Of a stretch of DNA of 64,000 nucleotides, positions 29,404-37,967 are shown in pieces (the stretch's first letter is position 1; each line of letters opens with the position of its first letter). The notes beneath the pieces are model-generated. The model saw nothing but the letters and a program-made list of their open reading frames with translations. It had not been told where the DNA came from and did no database searches. The stretch covers positions 2,108,001 to 2,172,000 of the forward strand of contig NZ_CP032482.1 in assembly GCF_003600645.1 (NCBI RefSeq). The letters run 5' to 3'. The translations under genes were made by a program, and so were the position numbers. Source of the DNA: Yersinia rochesterensis. Lineage in GTDB: Bacteria; Pseudomonadota; Gammaproteobacteria; Enterobacterales; Enterobacteriaceae.

Positions 29404-29772
29404 ATGAAATCAGTGGCAATAGTAATATTGATGGCAAGTGCGGTATTGGGAGGGGGCAGCACGAAAGCAAAGGTTGATTCCGAGCAACAGACCGCAGCCA
29501 TTATTAAAAAAAGCACCAATGATCAATGTGTCAATAATTTCTCTATGGTCAAAAAGCTGAATGCGAATGAATTCGGTGTATTTAGAGGCCAGTTTGACAA
29601 AGTCAATGACATGTATGCATTCTTAGAACAAAATAGAAATATTTTAGATAATGATCCTAAGCAGCTCATTTCTCTTGAATTAGACTCAAAACTTAAAATG
29701 GTGTGTGCCAGAGTTAGAAACACTGCGTTCAACGAAGTCCAAAGCAAAGTAAACTATCTCTCACGGATCTAA
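29404..29772 (+). CDS. Small secreted protein of unknown function
   Basis: 122 residues starting MKSVAIVILMASAVLGGG, a signal peptide probably cleaved near residue 20-22 (STKA-KVDS). The mature part is about 100 residues, soluble and apparently helical, with two Cys (near residues 42 and 100) that could form one disulfide. No family recognised. AAGGATT lies upstream of the ATG. It sits between the autotransporter-regulator pair and the inverse autotransporter; a periplasmic role linked to surface-protein export is possible but unproven. Confidence 0.7.
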   Translation: MKSVAIVILMASAVLGGGSTKAKVDSEQQTAAIIKKSTNDQCVNNFSMVKKLNANEFGVFRGQFDKVNDMYAFLEQNRNILDNDPKQLISLELDSKLKMVCARVRNTAFNEVQSKVNYLSRI

Positions 29773-30041
29773 TCAGTTATTCACTAAAATACTGTAGTAT
29801 GACTATATGTAATTATTATAATAACTCCGTGTGTAAACTCGTGGTTTAGGTTTTATATCATTATGTTCTTCACTTTTTAGTCGGGTGAATGTTTTATGAT
29901 GATATGCCACCAATACAATCACTGGGATTAGGGCAGTTTAGTTCGCTAAATTGCTCATTTCTTATCGTTAGTTATTTTATCGCACCATTAATAAACTGAG
30001 TTTATTGGGCGAGATACTGAATGACATCATTAAATTAATTA

Positions 30042-33000
30042 ATGATGAACTCTCGTATGTCTGTCAATAATAAAACGGCTTATATCTCTGCGGTAACGGA
30101 TATCGCCATTCAAAATCGGAACTTTGAATTCACTCTGAACGGTTTCCACTCAAATAAATTACTCATGCGAGCAGTTGCCATTAATACATTATTAATGCAA
30201 TTACTGCTGCCTATATCCATGGCATTTACTCCACTAATATCATTATCGGTGTGCGCTGATGAGCTAGATGAAATAATGATGAAGATGCGATCAGCCGAGA
30301 TATTGGTTGAATCCACAACAGCGCCAGCACCAATATATTCTGAGCAGCCTAAAGGTCATATTGATAACTCAGCAGTTCCTGACAAATTTAAACCCTCGAA
30401 TCCTTTCATCGCGCAAGAAGAGCCACCTCTGTTACAGCCGAGTAAAACGCTACCCGATTTGGGATCTGAAAATCAGACATCAGATATTTCTTCTGCCAAT
30501 AAATTTAATTTTACTGAAGATAATGTTGCCAATACTGCTACCCAAATTTGGGGCGTAATGGACAGTGAGAATTCTACCAAAGCCGCAGAAAGCGCGGTGA
30601 GAGGCGTATCTTCCGGTTTAGCTTCACAAGCGGCCTCCGATTGGCTTAACCAATTTGGCCATGCCAGGGTTCAGCTCAATTCTACAGGAACGGCCAATGC
30701 AGATATTTTACTGCCGCTGGTTGAATCGCAAAACAACCTGTTATTTGGTCAGCTAGGAGTCCGTTATAACGGCGACCGGACGACAAATAATGCGGGCCTT
30801 GGCGTACGCCAATTTACTGATAACTGGATGTTCGGGGTTAACAGTTTTTATGATTATGATCTGACGGGTAAAAATAGTCGTTTAGGGGCAGGGGCTGAGA
30901 TTTGGACTGATAATCTTAAGTTCTCCGCCAATGGCTATTTCCGGTTGACAGATTGGCACCAGTCAGTGCTGTCGAATATGGAAGATTATAACGAACGGCC
31001 AGCGAATGGTTTTGATGTCCGGGCCTTGGCATATTTGCCAGCATACCCTCAGTTGGGTGGCTCATTAATGTATGAAAAATACTTTGGTAAAGGCGTTGCG
31101 CTAAACGGCGGAACTACCAGCCCAAATGACTTAGGTGATTCGCCGTCAGCGCTAACGATAGGGGCGAATTACACACCAATTCCATTGATAACAGTCGATG
31201 TTGCCCACAAGAACGGTCAGAACACCTCAAATGAGCTTCAGCTCGGTTTGAACTTTAACTACCGCTTCGGTGTGCCGTGGATTGATCAAATTAATAAAGA
31301 TGCTGTCGGTTTGATGCGCAGCCTTGCGGGCAGCCGCTATGATTTGGTCGATCGTAACTACAATATTGTTATGCAGTATCAGAAACAAGACCTGATCAAT
31401 TTAACTCTGCCCACCACAATTTCAGCTCATGCGCTGGAAAATGTCACTCTGACAGGGGCAGTATCATCAAAATATGGCACTGATCGGGTTGAATGGAGCG
31501 CGCCGGTTCTGATTACTGCTGGGGGAGCCTTAGCCGCACTGACCACCGAATCGGCCGCCGTTAGACTTCCTGCCTATCAACATCGGCAAAACATCAATAG
31601 CTATCAAGTTAGCGCTGTTGCCTATGATATTCGCGGTAATAAATCGAACACTGCCACCACTCAGATTATTGTCCAGGAATCACCGCATCAGATAGCACTG
31701 AGTGTCGTGGGTTCAAGTGCCACGGCCACGGCTGATGGTGCGGCGTTAGTGACTTATCGAGCCTCTGTGCTGGATACCGCCAATGGTTCTAATACACCTA
31801 TGGCTGGCATGAATGTGGCATTCAACTCCACTCTGGGTGATGTGGTCTCATCGAGTGCGACCACTGATAGCGGTACGGCGACTATCCTCAGTGGTGCACT
31901 GACCGTCACTCATGACAATGCCATTGCCAATGGTGTGGCGACCAATGCAATAAAAGCTATCGTGACTGATGCCACCGGTAATGTGGTGCCGAATCAGGCG
32001 GTGACATTTAGTGCCGATAATAACGCCACTATAGTCGGCAATGGCACAAAGGGGGTCGATGGATCTGTGACGGTGTCACTAACTAACACCAAGGCGAGTG
32101 TCACTCATGTCACGGCGACAGTTAACGGTAACAGCCAGAGTGTGGATATCACCTTTATCGCGGACAGCACGACAGCAACCTTCCTCAGCGGTGCACTGAC
32201 CATCATCCGCGATAATGCACTGGCCAATGGCACGGCGCAGGATGAGGTAAAAGCTATTGTCACGGATGCCACTGGAAACGTGGTGCCCAATCAGGTGGTG
32301 ACATTTCGTGCTAATAACAATGCAATCATTGCCGCCAGTGGGACGACCGGAGCAGATGGTTCTGTGACGGTGTCACTAACCAATGCGACTGCGGGAGGGG
32401 CGCGCGTAACGGCGACAGTTAACAGCAACAGCCAAAGTGTGGATGTCACCTTTATCGCGGACAGCAGTACGGCGGTTATTATCAGCGGCGCACTGACCAT
32501 CACCCGTGATAATGCGATTGCCAATGGCACGGCGCAAAATGAGGTGAAAGCGGTTGTCACTGATGCGACGGGGAATAAAGTGCCGAATCAGTTGGTGACA
32601 TTCAGCGCGAATAACAATGCGATTATTGCCGCCAGTGGAACAACTGATAGTGGCGGTGTGGTGACCTTGCCACTGACTAACAGCACGGCGGGTGTCACTC
32701 AAGTCACGGCCACGGTCAATGGAAACAGCCAAAGTGTGGATGTCACCTTTATTCCTGACAGCACGACGGCCACTATCCTCAGTGGCGCACTTACCCTCAC
32801 TCATGATAATGCGATTGCCAATGGGGTGGCACAGAATGAGGTGAAAGCCATGGTCACGGATGCCACCGGTAATGGGGTACCGAATCAAGTTGTCACATTC
32901 AGTGCCAATAACAATACGGTGATTGCAGCCAGTGGGACAACGGATAGCCAAGGTGTGGTGATCTTGCCACTGACTAACACCACGGCGGGCGTGATCAGGG

Positions 33001-33311
33001 TAACCGCCACCGTCAACGGTAACAGTCAAAGTGTAGAGGCGACTTTCATTGCTGATGAAAGTACGGCAACTATTATTCGCGGGGCGTTCAGCATTGAGGA
33101 TGATGGCGCGGTGGCGAATGGCGTCGCCACGAACAGTGTTAAAGCTGTGGTGACGGATGCTTTGGGCAATCGCGTGCCCAACATGTTGGTGAACTTCAGC
33201 GCAAATAACAATACGGTGATTGCTGCCAGTGGCACCACTGATGCAAATGGCTCGGCCACATTGACATTCACTAATATAAAATCAGGTATCACCCAGGGGA
33301 CAGCAAAGTAA
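30042..33311 (+). CDS. Intimin/invasin-like inverse autotransporter, probably frameshifted at the 3' end
   Basis: 1089 residues. An unusually long N-terminal leader (about 1-72) contains a hydrophobic core before VCADEL. An outer-membrane barrel domain follows (about 150-440: LASQAASDWLNQFGHARVQL, FGVNSFYDYDLTGKNSRLG), closing with the conserved DRNYNIVMQYQKQ. An Ig-like region comes next, then five Big_1-type repeats of 99 residues from residue 613. The last repeat ends abruptly (ITQGTAK). One extra G in the run at 33296-33299 would restore DSKVTATINSTTDSDVV... to a stop at 33395-33397, so the annotated end is probably a -1 frameshift removing about 30 residues. Likely an adhesin or invasin. 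Confidence 0.9.
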   Translation: MMNSRMSVNNKTAYISAVTDIAIQNRNFEFTLNGFHSNKLLMRAVAINTLLMQLLLPISMAFTPLISLSVCADELDEIMMKMRSAEILVESTTAPAPIYSEQPKGHIDNSAVPDKFKPSNPFIAQEEPPLLQPSKTLPDLGSENQTSDISSANKFNFTEDNVANTATQIWGVMDSENSTKAAESAVRGVSSGLASQAASDWLNQFGHARVQLNSTGTANADILLPLVESQNNLLFGQLGVRYNGDRTTNNAGLGVRQFTDNWMFGVNSFYDYDLTGKNSRLGAGAEIWTDNLKFSANGYFRLTDWHQSVLSNMEDYNERPANGFDVRALAYLPAYPQLGGSLMYEKYFGKGVALNGGTTSPNDLGDSPSALTIGANYTPIPLITVDVAHKNGQNTSNELQLGLNFNYRFGVPWIDQINKDAVGLMRSLAGSRYDLVDRNYNIVMQYQKQDLINLTLPTTISAHALENVTLTGAVSSKYGTDRVEWSAPVLITAGGALAALTTESAAVRLPAYQHRQNINSYQVSAVAYDIRGNKSNTATTQIIVQESPHQIALSVVGSSATATADGAALVTYRASVLDTANGSNTPMAGMNVAFNSTLGDVVSSSATTDSGTATILSGALTVTHDNAIANGVATNAIKAIVTDATGNVVPNQAVTFSADNNATIVGNGTKGVDGSVTVSLTNTKASVTHVTATVNGNSQSVDITFIADSTTATFLSGALTIIRDNALANGTAQDEVKAIVTDATGNVVPNQVVTFRANNNAIIAASGTTGADGSVTVSLTNATAGGARVTATVNSNSQSVDVTFIADSSTAVIISGALTITRDNAIANGTAQNEVKAVVTDATGNKVPNQLVTFSANNNAIIAASGTTDSGGVVTLPLTNSTAGVTQVTATVNGNSQSVDVTFIPDSTTATILSGALTLTHDNAIANGVAQNEVKAMVTDATGNGVPNQVVTFSANNNTVIAASGTTDSQGVVILPLTNTTAGVIRVTATVNGNSQSVEATFIADESTATIIRGAFSIEDDGAVANGVATNSVKAVVTDALGNRVPNMLVNFSANNNTVIAASGTTDANGSATLTFTNIKSGITQGTAK

Positions 33312-33362
33312 CGGCAACAATCAATAGCACCACCGATTCTGATGTTGTGACGTTTTTGCCGG
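31878..33362 (+). repeat. Five 297-bp tandem repeats encoding Big_1 Ig-like domains
   Basis: Unit starts at 31878, 32175, 32472, 32769 and 33066, each encoding a 99-residue domain (TILSGALT..., DNAIANGVA..., VVTDATGN.VPNQ, VTATVNGNSQSVDVTF). Units 3 and 4 are the most alike. Unit 5 has diverged and is cut by the frameshift. Recombination between units could shorten or lengthen the stalk. Confidence 0.9.
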
Positions 33363-33428
33363 TGGCATTCAGTGTCAAATTTACCTTGGAAATCTAAGCC
33401 GGTAGGGAAATAGAGTAACGATGATATA

Positions 33429-33464
33429 GAGAGTATTAAAAATCACCTTTAATACTCTCTTATT
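33429..33464 (+). terminator. Terminator after the inverse autotransporter
   Basis: GAGAGTATTAAA and TTTAATACTCTC form a perfect 12-bp stem with a 7-base loop, followed by TTATTAT. Confidence 0.85.
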
Positions 33465-33545
33465 ATCACGCAAAAATTTCAAACTCAGGGTACCAGCCCT
33501 TGAATTAACACCTGCTTTGCAGTCACTTTCGCGTGGATATTTATT

Positions 33546-34565
33546 ATGAAATTATTAAAATTATTTTTATTTTCTTCACTGTTTTTAGTGTTGCCAAATA
33601 CGCTATTGGCACATTATGAAGTTAAAAACCCTCAAACCAGTTTGAGTGAGCTTTCTTTCGACTTAATACATACTTATTGGGATGGGACAAATAACCCGCC
33701 GACAGCGGGTGACAAAAATTCTCATATGACCCATGTCAATAGATGTAAAAGGGCATCTAATACGGTCTCACTTAATTCCTGTGTTTTACGATATAGATTT
33801 AGTATGGTGAACTCAAGTGGTGGATTACTAGCTCCGGATATTCAAACATATGATGTGGATCTTCGCGGTAATGGTTCTTACGACGATGAATTAATGGATG
33901 CTGCCACCCATTACGATGCGGTTAAAGTGGCGATTGCACATGGCGTCGCTGTTGATCAACATATCTCAATTTCTCGCGCTAATATTACTTCATTGGCCGG
34001 CAGTTCAGGAAAGTTTCGAGTAAGTACCTATGGTGTGGGTAGCATCTGTAATAGCAGCACCTCTTGCAGCATACCGACTCCGAATAGCTATACCACCAGT
34101 ACCCTCGATCTTGTTCAGCAAAATTTAGATGTTGCTTGCGAAGCCAAAGCTGAGGGGGCGACCAGTATTGAAAATATCTTAAGTGGCGAACATATCTATT
34201 TATATAATAGTAATGCATCGCGTCGGTCAGAGAATATTGGTGCAATTAACTTATCCGTTAACTGTGTTAATTGGTTGCCAACAGCCAAAAGCAAGACTTT
34301 GAAATTTACCATTTCTCCTAATGTGGTTATGGCGACTGGGAGTAATACTGAAGTGACATGCGGTGCTTATGTCAATGACATATCAACAACTCAGCCCGGA
34401 TACACCTTCGCCAAAAACATTAGCATACCCGGTTATGACAGTATGATAGTGGAATATGATACTGACCCTATTTATTATGGATTATATGTTTCGACACCAT
34501 CAACGACTGCTGAAACATCCCTTGCGCTTAACTGTGGTTTATCAGGGGGATACAAACTGAATTAA
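33546..34565 (+). CDS. Secreted cysteine-rich protein of unknown function
   Basis: 339 residues with a clear signal peptide (MKLLKLFLFSSLFLVLPNTLLA, cleaved near residue 22). The mature protein carries eight Cys in four sequence-local pairs (CKRASNTVSLNSC, CNSSTSC, and VAC...VNC and VTC...LNC in the C-terminal half), so four disulfides are plausible. The second half is beta-rich and faintly resembles a pilin or adhesin Ig fold. No family is recognised with confidence. It follows the invasin-like gene after a terminator and precedes a regulator gene. A surface or fimbria-like accessory role is a guess from context. Confidence 0.75.
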   Translation: MKLLKLFLFSSLFLVLPNTLLAHYEVKNPQTSLSELSFDLIHTYWDGTNNPPTAGDKNSHMTHVNRCKRASNTVSLNSCVLRYRFSMVNSSGGLLAPDIQTYDVDLRGNGSYDDELMDAATHYDAVKVAIAHGVAVDQHISISRANITSLAGSSGKFRVSTYGVGSICNSSTSCSIPTPNSYTTSTLDLVQQNLDVACEAKAEGATSIENILSGEHIYLYNSNASRRSENIGAINLSVNCVNWLPTAKSKTLKFTISPNVVMATGSNTEVTCGAYVNDISTTQPGYTFAKNISIPGYDSMIVEYDTDPIYYGLYVSTPSTTAETSLALNCGLSGGYKLN

Positions 34566-34652
34566 TTCTTAATAAAGTATCTGGCAGAATGCCGATATCG
34601 AGTCATTCTGCCCAATCAACGGATTTAAATTAATTTTACGGATGAGGTTCTT

Positions 34653-35072
34653 ATGGCAGGGGAAATTTCAGCGTTAATTATTGATCAATACCCATTAATT
34701 CGCTCTGTAGTGAGAGGGATTATAGAATATAAAGGGGGCAGGGTTTATGAAACTGGTGGAGAACTTGAATCAATAAAAATGGCTAATACTTACAAGCCAA
34801 ATTTAATTGTAGTGGATTTTGTCGGGTATAAAAGTATCCAGCTTAATCTTATTCATAAATTAATGATTGTCTCCCCTGAGTCTAAAGTCCTTATCTATAC
34901 TTCTTTAATGTCAATTTTTTACCTGAAAAAATGCCTTGAAATAGGCGTTCGTGGCTATGTACACAAAAGGGATGAAGTCATTAATTTCGATGGCGCTATT
35001 GATGCAGTGATATCGGGTTATTGCTGTTTTCCTCAGGGTGGGCTGCCTGTGAACACAGAATATATTTTGTAG
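34653..35072 (+). CDS. Stand-alone response-regulator receiver domain
   Basis: 139 residues forming one CheY-like domain: acidic D11 (ALIIDQYPLIRS), phospho-acceptor D55 (LIVVDFVG), T83 (IYTS) and K105 (GYVHKRDE). The whole resembles the receiver half of FimZ/EvgA-type regulators (GVRGYVHK...AVISGYCCFPQG), but the protein stops where the LuxR HTH should begin. No HTH remnant is seen downstream, so it is either a genuine single-domain regulator or an old truncation. A GAGG sequence lies upstream. Followed after 40 bases by a small membrane-protein gene and then an interrupted LuxR gene. Confidence 0.82.
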   Translation: MAGEISALIIDQYPLIRSVVRGIIEYKGGRVYETGGELESIKMANTYKPNLIVVDFVGYKSIQLNLIHKLMIVSPESKVLIYTSLMSIFYLKKCLEIGVRGYVHKRDEVINFDGAIDAVISGYCCFPQGGLPVNTEYIL

Positions 35073-35112
35073 GTGACCCAATGGAAAATAAAAGTGTATT
35101 GGAATTAATCTC

Positions 35113-35364
35113 ATGAGTAAATTTGTTTCATTTTCTTTATCTTTATTCTGGTTTGTTTGGTTATTCTGCCTTTTTAGTTTACTTATTGTTGAAACATTCC
35201 CTGATATAATGAGTTACATACATTCAATTTATTTGGGTGCGAATGTATCGGAGGATACCTACGATTCTCTGATTGCTCTCTCTCTATGGTTATCATTTTT
35301 TTCTGCAATAATCGCCATGTTTTTTATAGATGTATTTTTCAAGAAATTAAAAGAATTTAGCTAA
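35113..35364 (+). CDS. Small membrane protein, two predicted TM helices
   Basis: 83 residues. Hydrophobic segments at about 7-28 and 52-72 are separated by a short loop; the C-terminus is Lys-rich (FFKKLKEF), suggesting cytoplasmic termini. No family recognised. It lies between the receiver-domain gene and the amber-interrupted regulator on the same strand with gaps of about 40 bases, so the three may be one transcript. A membrane partner for the regulators is possible but not shown. Confidence 0.6.
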   Translation: MSKFVSFSLSLFWFVWLFCLFSLLIVETFPDIMSYIHSIYLGANVSEDTYDSLIALSLWLSFFSAIIAMFFIDVFFKKLKEFS

Positions 35365-35407
35365 ACAAAAACTCGATTTACATGTGTTATTAAAGGAGAT
35401 AAGCGCT

Positions 35408-36064
35408 ATGGAAGATAAGCTTGCAATCGTTCAACACCCTTGTTCTTTTACCCGATTTAGCCTGGAACGTATTTTGAAAAAATTATTAATGAGTGAATCG
35501 GTCAATATCGTAGCCAGTGTCAATTCTCTTAGTGATTGCTATGATAATCTGGTGAAGTTCCCGGAAACTCATTTAGCTATTCTGAGTTTACGAGGAGAGG
35601 ATTATACCTCTGGCGATAGTCTTAGTCTGGTTGTCGACTGGTTACGAATACACCGCCCAAACTGCCGTGTGATTATTATCGCCGAGGAGTTTTGTGTTTC
35701 TCTCGTGAGGTAGTTTTTTTCCGGTGTTTCCCAAGTCTGTGCTGTTATTGCGCAAAATGAGTCTGTTAGTCAATTTATCACTCAACTAAACCGGGTATTT
35801 TCAAGCTCAATGGTGCTGAGTGGGAAACCGCCCTGTGTATTATCGAAGCGCGAACGAACAGTGCTGGCTTTATTACTGCAAGGTAAATCAAACAATGCTA
35901 TTGCAGATCACTTGCAATTAAGTAATAAAACTATCAGCTATCATAAGCGCAGTGCTCTGGGCAAATTAGGCATCCCCACATTACAACCGATGCTGATGAA
36001 CTCAGGAATTGTCTCGCAATTACTGGAGAATATCAGCGCTGAGCCACAATACGCGACAGCGTAA
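35408..36064 (+). pseudogene. LuxR-type regulator interrupted by one in-frame TAG
   Basis: AAAGGAG lies 9 bases before the ATG at 35408. 101 sense codons (receiver-like: MEDKLAIVQHP..., CRVIIIAEEFCVSLVR) lead to TAG at 35711-35713. The same frame then continues without any shift (FFSGVSQVCAVIAQNESVSQ) into an intact LuxR HTH (LSKRERTVLALLLQGKSNNA, KTISYHKRSALGKLGI) and ends at 36064. Without the amber the protein would be about 218 residues, a normal RcsA/FimZ-like size. Probably a young nonsense mutation. The HTH part also has an internal ATG (35810) that could yield an 84-residue DNA-binding fragment. A sequencing error is possible. Confidence 0.8.
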
Positions 36065-36150
36065 TATTCTGATGAACTAGACTATAAAAATAGATTATTA
36101 CTATTTTACTACAGACATGAGAGCAGCTAAACAGCACTGAATAACTATCG

Positions 36151-36176
36151 AAAAGCCACTGTGAGTAGCAGTGGCT
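36151..36176 (-). terminator. Terminator for the effector-immunity pair
   Basis: AGCCACTG-loop-CAGTGGCT, with a U-run on the minus strand (plus-strand AAAA at 36151-36154). It lies 41 bases past the immunity gene stop. Confidence 0.7.
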
Positions 36177-36216
36177 ATCGTTGAGTGCTTAAGAGATTAT
36201 CTGAGAGAAGAGCGTT

Positions 36217-36660
36217 TCAATTGGGCTTTTTCAAGCACAGCGCCTCACTCGTGACATACTTAGTTGCCATTCCCGGCATCCAGCCTGATGGAATACCCCG
36301 ACAAGCTATATATCCTCTTTTTTCAAATTCATTTATAAAATAAAACCTGAACCCTATCTGAAAAACAATAGACGTAAGGAAACAGACGATAATGAATTTA
36401 GAAACTGTCTTTTGGACAGAGTTGGAGGCTTGGCGCCCTAAAAAAATAGGCGGAACAGAAAGAAAGGTAAGTGGGAGCAATATAAGAAAACACGTAATTC
36501 CGTATATGATAAAAGATGAAAAAACAATAACATCAGGAAAAGATAAATACTCATTTATGGCATCTAAAGTCAGATATATACCTCCAGCGCTTAACGGTAT
36601 AACTAAAAATAACACACCAAAAAACATAGATACTCTTCTTTTTAATGTGAGTTCGTACAT
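36217..36660 (-). CDS. Candidate immunity protein, membrane
   Basis: 147 residues from the ATG at 36660, which overlaps the stop of the PAAR effector gene (TAATG), a strong sign of coupled expression. Three hydrophobic helices (about 11-33, 44-66 and 86-107) and a C-terminal tail with two Cys (near residues 120 and 141). It may belong to the DUF1240 group, recalled uncertainly. An inner-membrane immunity protein is expected for a pore-forming toxin. Frame open for three more codons upstream, but the TAATG start is preferred. AT-rich compared with its partner. Confidence 0.75.
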   Translation of the reverse strand: MYELTLKRRVSMFFGVLFLVIPLSAGGIYLTLDAINEYLSFPDVIVFSSFIIYGITCFLILLPLTFLSVPPIFLGRQASNSVQKTVSKFIIVCFLTSIVFQIGFRFYFINEFEKRGYIACRGIPSGWMPGMATKYVTSEALCLKKPN

Positions 36661-37967
36661 TAAAACCACCTAGTATTAAAGTTACTCAATACTTCCTTGA
36701 TATAGTTTCTGACTTCATACTCAATAACTTCTTTTCCTTTATCAAGCATCTTATCTGCATACATAGCCCCCAAATCCCAAATCCCTTGTTCCACCTCGCG
36801 AGCTTTTTCTACAAATTCTTGCTGTGCACCTTCAATGCACTTAACAACTTTATCTGTAACACCAAATTTATCATCTAAATGGTTTAAACCAATTGCAGAA
36901 ACCAACCCGGCGACAACAACGACAACCAAAGGAACCGCAACGGTAGAAACAACCCCTAGAGCTATAGTCCCAACACCCCAACTAATAGCCGCCGCCACAC
37001 CTATTTTCACTACATCGGTTGCTAAGGAACCGATAAACTCAGACAGTGAGGTAGCGTCATTCAATATAAAATCAACAGTTCGGTAAGCTGCTGCCACATA
37101 AAATGTTAATCGGGCACCACTAACAATTGAATTTCTCAGCCCATATTTACCGATACCTAAATCAACCACTTTCGGATTCTTTAACGCAAATACAGGCGCG
37201 GTTAATACTTTTCTAACCCCAGCATAGCCCGTCAGTTTTATTAACTCAGTACCTTTATGATTAACGTAGACCGTAGCCCTAATACCGAAGTCACCTAATC
37301 GAGCAATAATCATCGAGGTGGTGACAACATCCTTTCCGTTTACACCGTAATTAACCATCACTTGCCCGGCACCGGACTGTGTGGTTTCCACCCAAGCAGT
37401 TTTGGTGTCTTTCCAACCCCATGATTGGAGTACTTCCAAACTCTCAGAGAGTGTCAGTAGCATCACATCTTGATGGGTTCGTGCCAACATTGCGCGTAAA
37501 GCGTCATCTGGTAGAGTACGGGTATTCCGTAACACTGGATAATCCGGCACAAACTCAGAAGGTGGTTTTTCACCCGTGAGATAGGGCGGCGCACTGGCTC
37601 TTTTAGCTGACTGGGCATATTGCTGTGGCTCAGTAACTGGCGAATTTGCCGCTGTGCGGGAAGAGGCGGCCTGTGGTTGCCCACCCTGATAAGGGCCATG
37701 AGATGCCCAGGTTTGTGACGGAATGAAAAATGCTTTGCACGGACAGGTTGAGCGGCTATATAGCGTGCTGGCGACGTAATGCCCATGCACTATCTCGCCC
37801 GGATGCCCGCCACCCACGCTGTAGCTGCCGGGGTGTTTCCCGCACGAAACTTTACTGCCATTCACCGCGACCGGATTATTGGCAAATGTCCTCTCCGCTA
37901 TCCCCTCATGAACTATCCCGCCACAACTGGTCTTGTCACCTTTAACTATCCAGTATCCTGCTGCCAT
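36660..37967 (-). CDS. PAAR-domain type VI effector with predicted pore-forming C-terminus
   Basis: 435 residues. The N-terminal PAAR domain (1-85: GYWIVKGDKTSCGG, SKVSCGKHPGSYSV, STCPCKAFFIPS) would sit on the VgrG spike tip. A low-complexity linker (about 90-130) leads to a C-terminal region with a long hydrophobic stretch (about 319-361, VKIGVAAAISWGVGTIALGV and VAVPLVVVVVAGLVSA), then LDDKFGVTDKVV and an amphipathic helical tail. The layout suggests a membrane-inserting antibacterial toxin; no nuclease or lipase motif is seen. Coupled to a membrane immunity candidate. No other type VI genes lie in the window, so it is an orphan module loaded by an apparatus encoded elsewhere. Confidence 0.85.
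   Translation of the reverse strand: MAAGYWIVKGDKTSCGGIVHEGIAERTFANNPVAVNGSKVSCGKHPGSYSVGGGHPGEIVHGHYVASTLYSRSTCPCKAFFIPSQTWASHGPYQGGQPQAASSRTAANSPVTEPQQYAQSAKRASAPPYLTGEKPPSEFVPDYPVLRNTRTLPDDALRAMLARTHQDVMLLTLSESLEVLQSWGWKDTKTAWVETTQSGAGQVMVNYGVNGKDVVTTSMIIARLGDFGIRATVYVNHKGTELIKLTGYAGVRKVLTAPVFALKNPKVVDLGIGKYGLRNSIVSGARLTFYVAAAYRTVDFILNDATSLSEFIGSLATDVVKIGVAAAISWGVGTIALGVVSTVAVPLVVVVVAGLVSAIGLNHLDDKFGVTDKVVKCIEGAQQEFVEKAREVEQGIWDLGAMYADKMLDKGKEVIEYEVRNYIKEVLSNFNTRWF

Noticed and set aside
32105..33292. Antisense ORFs over the Big_1 repeats, up to 217 codons
   Set aside because: Repeat-driven shadows of the sense frame with no SD or known domain.
36392..36673. Plus-strand ORF antisense to the immunity candidate
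   Set aside because: The minus-strand reading has TM helices and TAATG coupling; the plus ORF has neither.
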